Shown here piece after piece: positions 7,981-15,748 of a stretch of DNA of 58,362 nucleotides. The notes beneath the pieces were generated by a model that saw nothing but the letters and a program-made list of their open reading frames with translations, was not told the DNA's origin and searched no databases. Position numbers and translations under genes: made by a program. The stretch is from a virus. The stretch's first letter is position 1. Each line of letters starts with the position of its first letter. The stretch lies in IMG/VR virus record IMGVR_UViG_3300047469_000377, positions 1 to 58,362 of that record; one strand, written 5' to 3'.

Positions 7981-9079
7981 GGGCGATCTCCGGCAGTTGG
8001 CGGACTCTCAGGTCCTGCGGCCACTCGGCCATGTCGCCGCCCTTGCGATCACGCAGGCGGATGCGGCAGGGCGCGCCCTGGTAGTCTTCGCGGAAGCGGT
8101 TGATGTCGTGATCGACATCGGCCGGGTCGATGTTCGGCCATTCGTGGGGCTCGCAGCCCTCGAAGCCGACGTCGTTGCGATCGGTGACGACAGCGCCCAG
8201 CTGCTTGACGAAGACCGGCGTTCCGGACCGCTCACACTGGCGGACGATGCTGCGGACGTGGGGCGTCCAGGTCTGGCGCGCCTTGGGCCCGCTCTCGCCG
8301 CCGACGATCACCCAGTCGAGACGACGATAGCCATCACGGCGCGGTGGTCCGTTGATGACCATGCGGCCCTTACCGCCGCAGGTGTGACACTTGCCCTTCG
8401 GCCAGCGGCCGAGGATGCCGGTTCCGCCGCAGAGGTCGCAGTGATCGGTGCGGAAGTCGAGGTCGATGCCGTCCAGCAGGGGCTCGGCCGACAGGAATCG
8501 GGGGCCGAAGCCATGGCAGTCGAAGAAGGCATCGCGCCGGGCGTCATACTGCTCCTGGTTCTCGGCCGAGAAGCCCAGCCAGATATGGTCCTTGAACCAG
8601 AGATCATGCAGCGGCGGTTGGTCGGGGGCGATCGCCGCCATGGCGGCGCGGATCGCTGCGCTGCGGACGCCTGCCGATGGACCCGGCTGTCCCAGATATT
8701 CTGCCATCCGCGCCGGGCGCTTGGTCAGGATCTGATAGGTGTGCTGGCGGGCCAGCAGCATGACCGCGAAGATCCGGTCGACCACGTCGAAGGGGACGTC
8801 GTCGTGGAAGAGATCGCTCATGCTGTTGACGAAGATCACCCTGGGCTTCTTCCAGCGCAGCGGCTGGGTGACGATGCTGTCGGGCGCGACGTTGACCTGG
8901 CCCGTCCAGACCGCCCCGGCCTTGGTCTTCTGAACCGTGCCGGCGTAGTGGCCGACGCCCATGGCAGTCAGGCGCCCGGCCATCTTCATGGCGTAGCAGT
9001 TGGTGCAGCCTGGGCTGACGATGCTGCAACCGACGATCGGGTTCCAGGTCGAGCCGGTCCATTCGATCTTGCTGGTCAA
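7973..9079 (-). CDS. DUF5131 (phage Gp37/Gp68 family) protein
   Basis: The 368-residue protein opens with IEWTGSTWNPIVGC and has Cys at 18, 25 and 28 (C-x6-C-x2-C), the signature of the phage Gp37/Gp68 (DUF5131) family. That cluster suggests a metal or iron-sulfur site in a TIM-barrel-like fold. Later motifs KPRVIFVNSMSDLFH, ILTKRPARM and DWVIVGGESG are also typical. An inserted zinc-ribbon at about 213-238 has two CxxCxGxG-like units, resembling a DnaJ zinc finger. The family's reaction is not established; a nucleic-acid or tRNA modification role is often suspected. Confidence 0.85.
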   Translation of the reverse strand: MTSKIEWTGSTWNPIVGCSIVSPGCTNCYAMKMAGRLTAMGVGHYAGTVQKTKAGAVWTGQVNVAPDSIVTQPLRWKKPRVIFVNSMSDLFHDDVPFDVVDRIFAVMLLARQHTYQILTKRPARMAEYLGQPGPSAGVRSAAIRAAMAAIAPDQPPLHDLWFKDHIWLGFSAENQEQYDARRDAFFDCHGFGPRFLSAEPLLDGIDLDFRTDHCDLCGGTGILGRWPKGKCHTCGGKGRMVINGPPRRDGYRRLDWVIVGGESGPKARQTWTPHVRSIVRQCERSGTPVFVKQLGAVVTDRNDVGFEGCEPHEWPNIDPADVDHDINRFREDYQGAPCRIRLRDRKGGDMAEWPQDLRVRQLPEIARA

Positions 9080-9657
9080 GGGCGTAGCTCCTTGAAGCGG
9101 CGCTCGAACAAGATGCAGGCTGCATAGGGTCCGACCGGACGGATCGTGGCCTCCCAGGGCTCGAAGTCATCGAGCCCATTCCAGTTGTCCCCGGACCCGC
9201 TGGTCAGATCACGTTGCTCCGTGCGCAAGGCTCGGAGGTCAGCGTGCTTGACGGACGGATGCAGCGGCGTCGCGATGTCGAAGTGGGCGAAAATGGCCGC
9301 CTCGACACGCTTCTCGATGACCTTGTAGTCGGGACACAGCTGCTTGAGCGGACCCACCATGTCGCCGACGTAGGCTTCAGCCGCGTCATGCATCAGCCCG
9401 GCGAAGGCGTGCTCGGGCGGGACGAGACGCGAGACAAGAACGCTGTGCTGAGCGACCGAATAGAAGCCGTCGCCGTAGCTGGCCTGCCCGCCAAACCGGC
9501 AGGTGTTCGACAGGCCGCGGGCGATGTCCTTGATGCGGATGTCGGATCGCTCGGGGTTGATGAAGTCGAAGTAGCCGCCGCCGGCGAGGGTGATCGTCGC
9601 GCCCAGAACACCGGGCTTGTCTTCGAGACGGGCGCGGAGGTTGTCGGTAGTGGTCAC
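9076..9657 (-). CDS. HD-domain phosphohydrolase (YfbR-like)
   Basis: The protein is 193 residues from a GTG at 9657, chosen because GGGAG lies seven bases upstream; the longer frame has no such site. The HD metal-binding ligands are visible as H71 (SVAQHSVLVSRLV), H90-D91 (GLMHDAAEAYVGD) and Asp130 in VKHADLRAL. The arrangement matches YfbR-type 5'-nucleotidases that dephosphorylate deoxynucleoside monophosphates. In a phage early operon it could adjust nucleotide pools for DNA synthesis or base replacement. Family-level confidence is good; substrate is inferred. Confidence 0.8.
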   Translation of the reverse strand: MTTTDNLRARLEDKPGVLGATITLAGGGYFDFINPERSDIRIKDIARGLSNTCRFGGQASYGDGFYSVAQHSVLVSRLVPPEHAFAGLMHDAAEAYVGDMVGPLKQLCPDYKVIEKRVEAAIFAHFDIATPLHPSVKHADLRALRTEQRDLTSGSGDNWNGLDDFEPWEATIRPVGPYAACILFERRFKELRP

Positions 9658-9659
9658 GG

Positions 9660-10480
9660 TCAGGCTCCCGCCTCGGCCAGAGCCGGGGCGTCCAAGAGGG
9701 AAGGGAGGGGTGTGAGATCGATCGTGACCGGCAGCCACTTGGCCAGGTCCGCCTTGATCTGTTCGAAGTTGACCGGATGCTGGGCTCGAAAGTCAGGCAT
9801 CGCGGGATCGGCGACCCAGCGGCCTTCACCGATCGGCTTGATCCAGGTGTGGATCCAGCGGCGGTAATCGATGTCCAGGGCCTTGAAGTCGGCGCGGGTG
9901 ACGTAGCCCCGAGCCTGAAGGATCACAGCGATCTTGATCGCCTTGACCTTCCATGTGGTCAGCTTCACGGGGCCAGATGCGCCGGCGGCGACATCGGGGA
10001 TCCAGTCCGGCAGCGGGTGTCGTTGATCGGGGCAGCGATCCGGCCAGGACTGATGCGAGAACTCGTCATTGTCGTGCCAGCTGTCGATGACCGTGGGCAG
10101 GGCGGGCCTGAAGGCCGGGCCCTTCCAGCGACCCCAGGTCTCAGGCTTCCAGCCGGTGATGATGACGACGCCGAGACGGCGGGCGATCGCGGCGAGACCG
10201 TTGACGGCCTTCGCGCCGGGAACAAGCACGGCCCAGCAGTCGGGACCGGTGCCGGAGCCATAGGCATGATCATGCTCGAGGGTCTGGCAGAGCACCTTGA
10301 CGTTCAAGGAAAGCTTGGCCTCGACGCCGATCTGGAAGCCGTCTTCGGGGCGGACGAGCAGGATGTCCCACTCAGCCGTCTCTGCGTAGGCAGTCCATCC
10401 GTGGTGAGCCGCCCAGGCGATGAAGTCCGCAGCCAGGGCGGCTTCGGTTTCCCATACTGGGCTGAGCGGCTCGCGGCGCA

Positions 10481-10481
<1 letters not shown>
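9660..10481 (-). CDS. PD-(D/E)XK nuclease-like protein
   Basis: The start is the ATG at 10481, coupled to the upstream stop as TGATG. Of 273 residues, about 30-70 carry an endonuclease-like core: AETAEWDILLV with Asp39, then IGVEAKLSLNVKVLCQTL with Glu54-Ala-Lys56 and Gln66. This is the D...ExK pattern of restriction-endonuclease-fold proteins. The C-terminal half (residues about 175-230) contains KIAVILQARGYVTRADFKAL, a winged-helix-like segment, then aromatic residues. It may be a DNA nuclease or a degenerate member that only binds DNA; no experimental family name is claimed. Confidence 0.6.
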
Positions 10482-11257
<776 letters not shown>

Positions 11258-11294
11258 CGGTCAGATCCTCGGATGATGGTTTCGAAAAGTTAGG

Positions 11295-12245
11295 TCAGAC
11301 AGGGGCCGTCTCGGGCGGCATCCAGGCGACGATCCCGCAGAGGGTCTTGGCGTTGGCCAGGATCTCGGCGATCTGCTCGTCGGTGTAGGTCGCCGACGCC
11401 GCGAAGAGGGTGACCGTGCCGGGCCCGGCGTGTTCTTCGTCATCATCGACGACGACGTGGTCGCACTCGATCTGCTGGCCAGCCTGCAACTTGCCACCGG
11501 TCGGATGGGCGCAGTCGGCATGGCAATCGACGTCGGTGTAGGGAAAACAGACGTCGCCGGGCCGGACGGCCTTGCCGCAGCCTTCACAGAGGGGCGGGAA
11601 GGCGCGGCGTTCCGAATGATCCAGCAACTCGACCCAGGCCCGCAGCTCGGCGAGCACGACGCTGCGCGGCACCTTCGGGCCCAGCAGATCCAGGCGATAG
11701 TCTTCGGCCCCGAGGCGGTGGACCAGCATGCTGATCGTGGCCGTCGCGGACTCGCGCCAGAAGCGACGCTCATCCTCGAGCGCGAGATAATCGGCGCTGG
11801 GAACTGCGGTGTCTTCGGGAGTCTTGTGGAGCGCAACGAGCGGCCCAGCCTCCGCTGCGCCGGCAACGCTGATCGGCTGCTCGGCGATGCCGGCGGCCGT
11901 CATCCAGCGTTCGCGCAGGGCAGGCGAGGCGGTCGGCCAGAGGTTGGCGCTGTGGTAGGCGTCGCACATGGCCTCCGCCATGCGCCGGCGACGGTGGTCG
12001 GCGGGGAAGGCCGCCTTGAACAGGCTGTCCTTGCCGTCGAAGTGGGCTGTGATCGCGCCGGTCGACAACTGCGCCTCGGTGGCGATCTGGCGCATCGTGA
12101 TCAGGGTGAAGCCGTGCTTTAGGAACAGCTTCGCCGCCGCGGCGAGAACGGCCTCGCGCGTCGCGGCGGCCATGTCGGCGCGGGTGATGCGGACCACGTC
12201 GCACGCTTGGGTCGGCTCGGCCGTGGCCGTGATCGGCAGGGACAT
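11295..12245 (-). CDS. TetR-type HTH fused to a Cys-rich phage domain
   Basis: Residues about 28-80 are a clear TetR-family DNA-binding domain: TREAVLAAAAKLFLKHGF, then TMRQIATEAQLSTGAITAHF and GKDSLFKAAF. The usual TetR ligand-binding helical domain is not obvious. Instead residues about 150-215 are helical (LLGPKVPRSVVLAELRAWVELL) and are followed by a Cys-rich segment, with CEGCGKAVRPGDVCF and CHADCAHP, that looks like a zinc site. The protein may be a regulator whose sensor is a metal-binding module. A 37-base gap separates it from the next gene downstream. Confidence 0.75.
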   Translation of the reverse strand: MSLPITATAEPTQACDVVRITRADMAAATREAVLAAAAKLFLKHGFTLITMRQIATEAQLSTGAITAHFDGKDSLFKAAFPADHRRRRMAEAMCDAYHSANLWPTASPALRERWMTAAGIAEQPISVAGAAEAGPLVALHKTPEDTAVPSADYLALEDERRFWRESATATISMLVHRLGAEDYRLDLLGPKVPRSVVLAELRAWVELLDHSERRAFPPLCEGCGKAVRPGDVCFPYTDVDCHADCAHPTGGKLQAGQQIECDHVVVDDDEEHAGPGTVTLFAASATYTDEQIAEILANAKTLCGIVAWMPPETAPV

Positions 12246-12246
12246 A

Positions 12247-12525
12247 TCAGTCGGCTCCGTGGATGAGGTCGCGCAGCCGGTCGGCGCGCGCGGGATCGGG
12301 GATGGGCAGGACGAGACGGGCGGACATGCCGTCGGCGGCGGCCTCGACCTTCCAGACGCCGGCCAGGTCGAGGGCGCGGAGATCGCGCACCGCGTCGGCC
12401 ATGCGGCTCAGGGCCTTGTCGCGCGACGCCTCGGCGCGGGCCTCCGCCTCGCGCTTGGCCAGGGCCATGCGCTCGACATCGCCAATGGTGACGAACTCGC
12501 GGGTCTGGTGGGGTATCGCGGACAT
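12247..12525 (-). CDS. Hypothetical protein, 92 aa
   Basis: The ATG at 12525 is coupled to the upstream stop (TGATG), which decides the start over a longer open frame. The N-terminal half is a charged, probably coiled-coil helix (MALAKREAEARAEASRDKAL). The C-terminal half contains strands VWKVEAAADG and ARLVLPIPDP. No family is recognised; it is probably a small dimeric protein. Confidence 0.65.
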   Translation of the reverse strand: MSAIPHQTREFVTIGDVERMALAKREAEARAEASRDKALSRMADAVRDLRALDLAGVWKVEAAADGMSARLVLPIPDPARADRLRDLIHGAD

Positions 12526-12830
12526 CAGGTCAGCGCCGGCAGGGTGACGATGACGGCGCGGCGCAGGAACGGTCCGGCGCAGACGCCGCCCGCATAGAGA
12601 TGCCCGGCGCGCGTGGCGTGGAAGGTGTAGCCCCGGCCGCCCTTGGGGCAGACGAACCGATCGGTGCGGTCCAGGGCCACGACGGTGAAGCCGGTGCGCT
12701 CCAGCGCGCCCTCGGCCACCGTCCTGAAGACGCTGCGAGTGCACGCGCTGATCAGGAGCCAGAACAGGATGGCCATCAGGATTGCCATCAGGATTGCCGT
12801 GCCGAACGCCTTGAACTCACGACGGTTCAT
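12525..12830 (-). CDS. Small membrane protein with MAIL repeat in its TM helix
   Basis: The start is the ATG at 12830 (ATGA overlap), giving 101 residues. MNRREFKAFG precedes a single hydrophobic helix (ILMAILMAILFWLLISAC), so the N-terminus is probably cytoplasmic and the rest periplasmic. The rest includes three more Cys residues, counting FVCPKGGRGYTF and GGVCAGPFL. The helix is built from a 12-base tandem repeat coding for Met-Ala-Ile-Leu. The role is unknown; early phage membrane proteins often affect superinfection or host physiology. Confidence 0.65.
   Translation of the reverse strand: MNRREFKAFGTAILMAILMAILFWLLISACTRSVFRTVAEGALERTGFTVVALDRTDRFVCPKGGRGYTFHATRAGHLYAGGVCAGPFLRRAVIVTLPALT
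12766..12798. repeat. 12-base tandem repeat inside a TM segment
   Basis: There are about 2.75 copies of a 12-base unit (AGGATGGCCATC, then AGGATTGCCATC, then AGGATTGCC) on the plus strand, coding on the minus strand for the repeated Met-Ala-Ile-Leu of the 12525-12830 protein. Gain or loss of a unit would change the length of the membrane helix by four residues without a frameshift. Confidence 0.85.
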
Positions 12831-13045
12831 GGCTGGATCTCCGAAAGCAGCTCGTCGATCAGGACGCGCGCGCAGCGCAGTTGCTCGGCGCGGGTGAGTT
12901 GGGTGGTCGCAGCGGTGATCCCCGGGCAGACCTTGGCTGCCTCGGCCCACGCGCCGGCGACGACCTGCAGCGGGGCTGGTAGGTCGATGGCGCTGAGCAG
13001 GATGGCGGCGGCTTGGCGCTGCCGGGGATCAACCGCGTCGGCCAT
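12827..13045 (-). CDS. Hypothetical protein, 72 aa
   Basis: A small helical protein starting MADAVDPRQRQAAAILLSAI, with two Cys residues (AKVCPGI and LRCARVL). It is linked to both neighbours by overlaps (ATGA below, TGATG above). There is no membrane segment long enough to be certain. Unknown family. Confidence 0.65.
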   Translation of the reverse strand: MADAVDPRQRQAAAILLSAIDLPAPLQVVAGAWAEAAKVCPGITAATTQLTRAEQLRCARVLIDELLSEIQP

Positions 13046-13293
13046 CAGGCCGTCGCCTGGATCGGGGCGATGGTTCCGGTGGAGCCGGCCATGTTGCGCG
13101 GGGCCTTGCCGCCCTTCGCGCCGGCCTGGGCCGCGAGGCCGGGGCGGGTGCTGAAGCTGCGCTTGTCGGACGGCACGTTGGAGCCGCCCTTCCGGGCGAT
13201 CTCGGTGCGCTTCTCCGGGCTCATCGACGCGAAGCCGCGACGGCTCTTGGCCTTGGGCGCCGACGGGTCGGCGGTGGGATTGGTCGTCATCAT
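13045..13293 (-). CDS. KGG-motif (stress-induced-type) small basic protein
   Basis: The 82-residue protein contains the repeated pattern RRGFASMSPEKRTEIARKGG and then QAGAKGGKAP, matching the KGG-repeat family seen in bacterial stress-induced proteins such as GsiB-like and fungal Con-10-like proteins. It is probably intrinsically disordered and hydrophilic. Such genes are frequent passengers in phages; the molecular role is unknown. It lies directly downstream (53 bases) of the SciP-like gene. Confidence 0.75.
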   Translation of the reverse strand: MMTTNPTADPSAPKAKSRRGFASMSPEKRTEIARKGGSNVPSDKRSFSTRPGLAAQAGAKGGKAPRNMAGSTGTIAPIQATA

Positions 13294-13346
13294 GCGCGGA
13301 TCCTTTTCGGTTGCGCGGTGGTGGAGAGGTGGAAGGCGGCCCGCTG

Positions 13347-13574
13347 CTAGGTCAGGACCTGCAGCTTGGTGATCGCCAGACCGTGCTGACCGTGCTTGCG
13401 GTGCCGGTCGTTCCAGGTGACGAGCTCATCTAGCGAGAGGTCGTGGGCCTGGGTGACTTGGTCGATCGTCACTTCGTGACGGCGCAGCCCCAGGATGACG
13501 GCGGCCTTGCGGCCCGGCGTCCAGCGGGCGACCGGGGCCAGAAGCTCGGCGGCGACGGGTGAGAGCCGGACCAT
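13347..13574 (-). CDS. SciP-like (DUF1153) putative CtrA inhibitor
   Basis: The 75-residue protein matches the DUF1153/SciP pattern: RWTPGRKAAVILGLRR (17-32), then DLSLDELVTWNDRHRKHGQHGL (split here at 45-58 and 59-66), then ITKLQ (68-72). SciP in Caulobacter is a small HTH protein that binds CtrA and blocks its transcriptional activity in newborn cells. Conserved landmarks kept here are the R-W and R-K-A of helix one, the L-S-x-x-E-x-x-x-W of the HTH, and the H-G-x-x-G-L / T-x-x-Q end. It lacks the usual N-terminal tail, so it is slightly shorter than host SciP (about 90 aa). The start is coupled by TGATG to the preceding membrane-protein gene. Phage control of CtrA is an inference. Confidence 0.82.
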   Translation of the reverse strand: MVRLSPVAAELLAPVARWTPGRKAAVILGLRRHEVTIDQVTQAHDLSLDELVTWNDRHRKHGQHGLAITKLQVLT

Positions 13575-13804
13575 CAGACGCCACCGGCGAGGCGGTGAGC
13601 GCCGACCTGGGCCATCAGCACCAGGAAGGTGACGAGGGCGGCGGCGCGGGCGCCGTTGTCGAGCCGGTCCCAGACCGACGTGACGCGAAGGCGGGTCGGT
13701 CGCCGCACGGCGCGGCGGACGTAGACGATCGCCAGGACGCCGAGACCGATGATCCAGGCGGCGATCAGTCCAAAGATGATGATGTCGGCGGTGGTCTTGC
13801 TCAT
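13574..13804 (-). CDS. Two-helix small membrane protein
   Basis: Two hydrophobic segments are visible in 76 residues: DIIIFGLIAAWIIGLGVLAI near the N-terminus and AAALVTFLVLMAQVGA near the C-terminus, joined by a basic loop (RRAVRRPTRLRVTS). This fits a small inner-membrane hairpin protein. It is directly coupled upstream of the SciP-like gene. The function is unknown. Confidence 0.65.
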   Translation of the reverse strand: MSKTTADIIIFGLIAAWIIGLGVLAIVYVRRAVRRPTRLRVTSVWDRLDNGARAAALVTFLVLMAQVGAHRLAGGV

Positions 13805-13890
13805 GACGGATCGATCCCCGTTACGGCGGTGAAGGCGCGGAGAAGGGCGACGGCGGCCGCGTAGAGGGCCGGGAGCCAGACGGCGTTCAT
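13801..13890 (-). CDS. 29-aa hydrophobic micro-protein
   Basis: A 29-codon frame from the ATG at 13890 (ATGA overlap with the upstream gene) to a stop at 13801 (ATGA overlap with the downstream start). It encodes MNAVWLPALYAAAVALLRAF followed by TAVTGIDPS, a likely single membrane or amphipathic helix. Exact overlap on both sides is the same signature as the verified-looking neighbours, so it is probably translated. Confidence 0.6.
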   Translation of the reverse strand: MNAVWLPALYAAAVALLRAFTAVTGIDPS

Positions 13891-14237
13891 GACTTCACCG
13901 GGTGAAGCTGAACGACCTTGGCGTCTCTGCCGTCGTCGGTGTCGTCAGCCGCCTCTTGCTCGGCGGCGCGCGCCAGGTTCACGCTGTCGATCGCCCGATG
14001 CATGATGGCGCCGAGCTTCTCGAGGCCGCCGCCCAAGTCGTTGAGGCTCTCGGCCAGTTGGATCATCGTCAGCGGCGTGGTCAGGTCCGCGAGCCGCGAC
14101 ATCGGCAGCGTGATCATGATCTTGCCGCCGTCGCCCTTGGGCGGGCCCAGGCATATCAGGACGTCATCGCCGGTCCGGCAGATGGTCATCTGATCGGCGT
14201 CGGTCAGATGGACCATGGTGATGACCTTGGGGCTCAC
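13887..14237 (-). CDS. Hypothetical protein, 116 aa
   Basis: The N-terminal part is beta-rich (VITMVHLTDADQMTICRTGD, VLICLGPPKGDGGKIMITLP) and the C-terminal part is helical and acidic (LARAAEQEAADDTDDGRDAK). There is no membrane span and no recognised family. It overlaps both neighbours by 4 bases. Confidence 0.65.
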   Translation of the reverse strand: MSPKVITMVHLTDADQMTICRTGDDVLICLGPPKGDGGKIMITLPMSRLADLTTPLTMIQLAESLNDLGGGLEKLGAIMHRAIDSVNLARAAEQEAADDTDDGRDAKVVQLHPVKS

Positions 14238-14611
14238 GGCTGACCGCCGATCTCAGCCCGGGCGCGGCGGATCATCCCGAATGTGATGCCGCTCGGCGGA
14301 TGGCTGATGTCTTCGTCGTCCGGCTCGTCGACCATGCTCGGCCCGGCGAAGCGCTGCTCGCAGGCGGCGACAAGTTCCTCGACGGCCGGCATGGCCTTGT
14401 CGGCGGCCGGCGCGATGACGGCTAGCGTCATGCCTGCGTCGAGGATCGCGACTCTAGGCGTGAACCCCCAGTGTTCCGTCGCCGCCTGCAGCGCAGCCTT
14501 GATGTTCTGATGTTCAGCCGTCGAGACCGATCGCGCGAGAGTCAGGACGAATAGATCGTCAGGCCCCGCGCGCACCGCCTGCAGCAGACCGATGTCGGCG
14601 AGCGCCGTCAC
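14234..14611 (-). CDS. Hypothetical protein, 125 aa (GTG start)
   Basis: The start is GTG at 14611, overlapping the stop of the preceding small gene as GTGA. The sequence contains strands and helices (DDLFVLTLARSVSTAEHQNI, FTPRVAILDAGMTLAVIAPA) and an acidic stretch VDEPDDEDISH. Unknown family; soluble. Confidence 0.65.
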   Translation of the reverse strand: MTALADIGLLQAVRAGPDDLFVLTLARSVSTAEHQNIKAALQAATEHWGFTPRVAILDAGMTLAVIAPAADKAMPAVEELVAACEQRFAGPSMVDEPDDEDISHPPSGITFGMIRRARAEIGGQP

Positions 14612-14781
14612 AGGCCCAGACCCTTGATGGCGCCGAAGACGATCAGGAAGGCGAACAGGGCGATCAGCCAGCCGTCGTGCGGCAGGTCATCGATCGCGGA
14701 GACCGGCGGCTCATCGTCAAATTCAGCATCGAGCCGGGGATCGTACGTCGCGGCGTGGCGCGAAGGCGGGCGGGGGCTCAA
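14608..14781 (-). CDS. 57-aa single-TM protein (TTG start)
   Basis: A frame from TTG at 14781 (TTGA overlap with the upstream stop) to 14608. The N-terminal 35 residues are acidic and Pro-rich (PRLDAEFDDEPPVSAIDDLP) and the C-terminal end is hydrophobic (WLIALFAFLIVFGAIKGLGL), a C-terminal membrane anchor. The unusual start is supported by the precise coupling on both sides. Confidence 0.6.
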   Translation of the reverse strand: MSPRPPSRHAATYDPRLDAEFDDEPPVSAIDDLPHDGWLIALFAFLIVFGAIKGLGL

Positions 14782-15116
14782 TGGACCAAGTCCAGCGCGT
14801 CATAGACGGCCCTGATCGTCTGGCCGACCGTGGTGAGGCCCTCGACCACACCCTCGGCGAACGTGAACCCGCCGATGTTTTCCAGTTCGATCGACACCTC
14901 GATGTAGTCGAGGTCGACGCCCAGCGGTGCATCATCGGCGGGCAGGGGGCCGAAGGGCTCGCGACCGTAGTGCTCGAAGGCGTCGGCGAGGACCCGGCGC
15001 ACCAGGGCGGCCAGAGCTTCGGGATCGCGCAGCAACGCCTCGCGGCGCGCCTCTATCGCGCAGGGCGCGAGGAGGGCGGCGTTGGCGGTCTGGGCGGTGG
15101 TTTCGATCTGGCGCAT
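14778..15116 (-). CDS. First gene of the early-left operon, 112 aa
   Basis: The start at the ATG at 15116 is chosen because GGAG lies 6 bases upstream; the longer open frame runs back through the operators and is not credible. It starts MRQIETTAQTANAALLAPCA, is helical at first (EARREALLRDPEALAALVRR), and then acidic with strands (GVDLDYIEVSIELENIGGF). As the first gene after the repressed promoter it is likely made early and in quantity. The function is not recognised. Confidence 0.75.
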   Translation of the reverse strand: MRQIETTAQTANAALLAPCAIEARREALLRDPEALAALVRRVLADAFEHYGREPFGPLPADDAPLGVDLDYIEVSIELENIGGFTFAEGVVEGLTTVGQTIRAVYDALDLVH

Positions 15117-15143
15117 GGCCGGCTCCGTCTTGGTGACGGGAGT

Positions 15144-15172
15144 AAGTGTGCACGCGTGCACGTACTCGTCAA
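15144..15172 (-). promoter_or_regulatory. Putative early-left promoter (PL)
   Basis: On the minus strand TTGACG (15172-15167) is a good -35 element, and a weak -10 (ACACTT or CACACT) lies 16-17 bases downstream around 15150-15144. The 15148-15161 palindrome fills the spacer, as expected if repressor binding blocks RNA polymerase. The transcript would start about 20 bases before the ATG at 15116. Confidence 0.55.
15148..15161. promoter_or_regulatory. Operator palindrome GTGCACGCGTGCAC (copy 1)
   Basis: A perfect 14-base palindrome lies between the -35 and -10 of the leftward promoter. An identical copy is found 33 bases away and another in the repressor/Cro intergenic region. Confidence 0.85.
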
Positions 15173-15180
15173 GGCGGAAT

Positions 15181-15194
15181 GTGCACGCGTGCAC
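15181..15194. promoter_or_regulatory. Operator palindrome GTGCACGCGTGCAC (copy 2)
   Basis: A second identical palindrome, 33 bases (about three helical turns) from copy 1 centre to centre, so bound dimers would lie on the same face of the DNA and could cooperate. A GTGCAC half-site follows at 15216-15221, near the start of the rightward 15244 gene. Confidence 0.85.
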
Positions 15195-15243
15195 TTTGTC
15201 GCATCGAAACGCGCGGTGCACAGTACTTCAGGCGGAGGGCAGG

Positions 15244-15744
15244 ATGGACCAAGCGAGCGACGGGGCAGGGCGCGCCCAGGAGATTGATGCGCTCGAGCAG
15301 CGGCTCTCGGAGTTGCGCGCTGCGCAAGGGCCTGGTCTGGGCGCGATGCCGCCGGCGCCCAGAAGCATGGCTGGGCCGGTGATCCTGACCGTGCTGGCCG
15401 TGGTCGGTGTGGCGGCCTGGCTCTGGATAGAGTCGGGCGCCGGTGCGGGCTCGACGCCCGCGGAAGAAAGCATGACGGCTGCAGCAAGTCCCGAGTTCAT
15501 CGTCACGCTGGGGCAGGGCCAGCAGCGCAGAAGCTACACGCATTACCCCGTGACGGTCCGAAACCTGAGCGGTAAGGACCAAGACTACATATTCGGCGAG
15601 TGCCTATTTTACTCGACGGCCGGAGACCTTGTGTACCGTTCGCCAATCATGTGGCGCGCGGTTCCAGATCGAGGTGTTGCGGGCGAAAGCATCGGCGTGG
15701 AGGCGGGCTACGCGCGATACCAGTGCAGGGCCTGGGCCCGCTGA
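15244..15744 (+). CDS. Membrane-anchored protein in the immunity region
   Basis: The 166-residue protein has a good ribosome-binding site (GGAGGGCAGG before the ATG). A short coiled-coil (IDALEQRLSELRAAQG) is followed by one membrane helix (PVILTVLAVVGVAAWLWIES) and a C-terminal domain likely outside the cytoplasm (SYTHYPVTVRNLSGKDQDYI). It lies alone on the plus strand between the left promoter and the convergent repressor gene and is flanked by operators, so it may be expressed in the lysogen or at induction. Lysogenic conversion or superinfection exclusion is possible; no family is recognised. Confidence 0.75.
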   Translation: MDQASDGAGRAQEIDALEQRLSELRAAQGPGLGAMPPAPRSMAGPVILTVLAVVGVAAWLWIESGAGAGSTPAEESMTAAASPEFIVTLGQGQQRRSYTHYPVTVRNLSGKDQDYIFGECLFYSTAGDLVYRSPIMWRAVPDRGVAGESIGVEAGYARYQCRAWAR

Positions 15745-15748
15745 GTAG

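Noticed and set aside
12739-12748. GTGCACGCG half-operator inside the 12525-12830 gene
   Set aside because: Only half of the palindrome is present and no promoter is nearby; likely chance.
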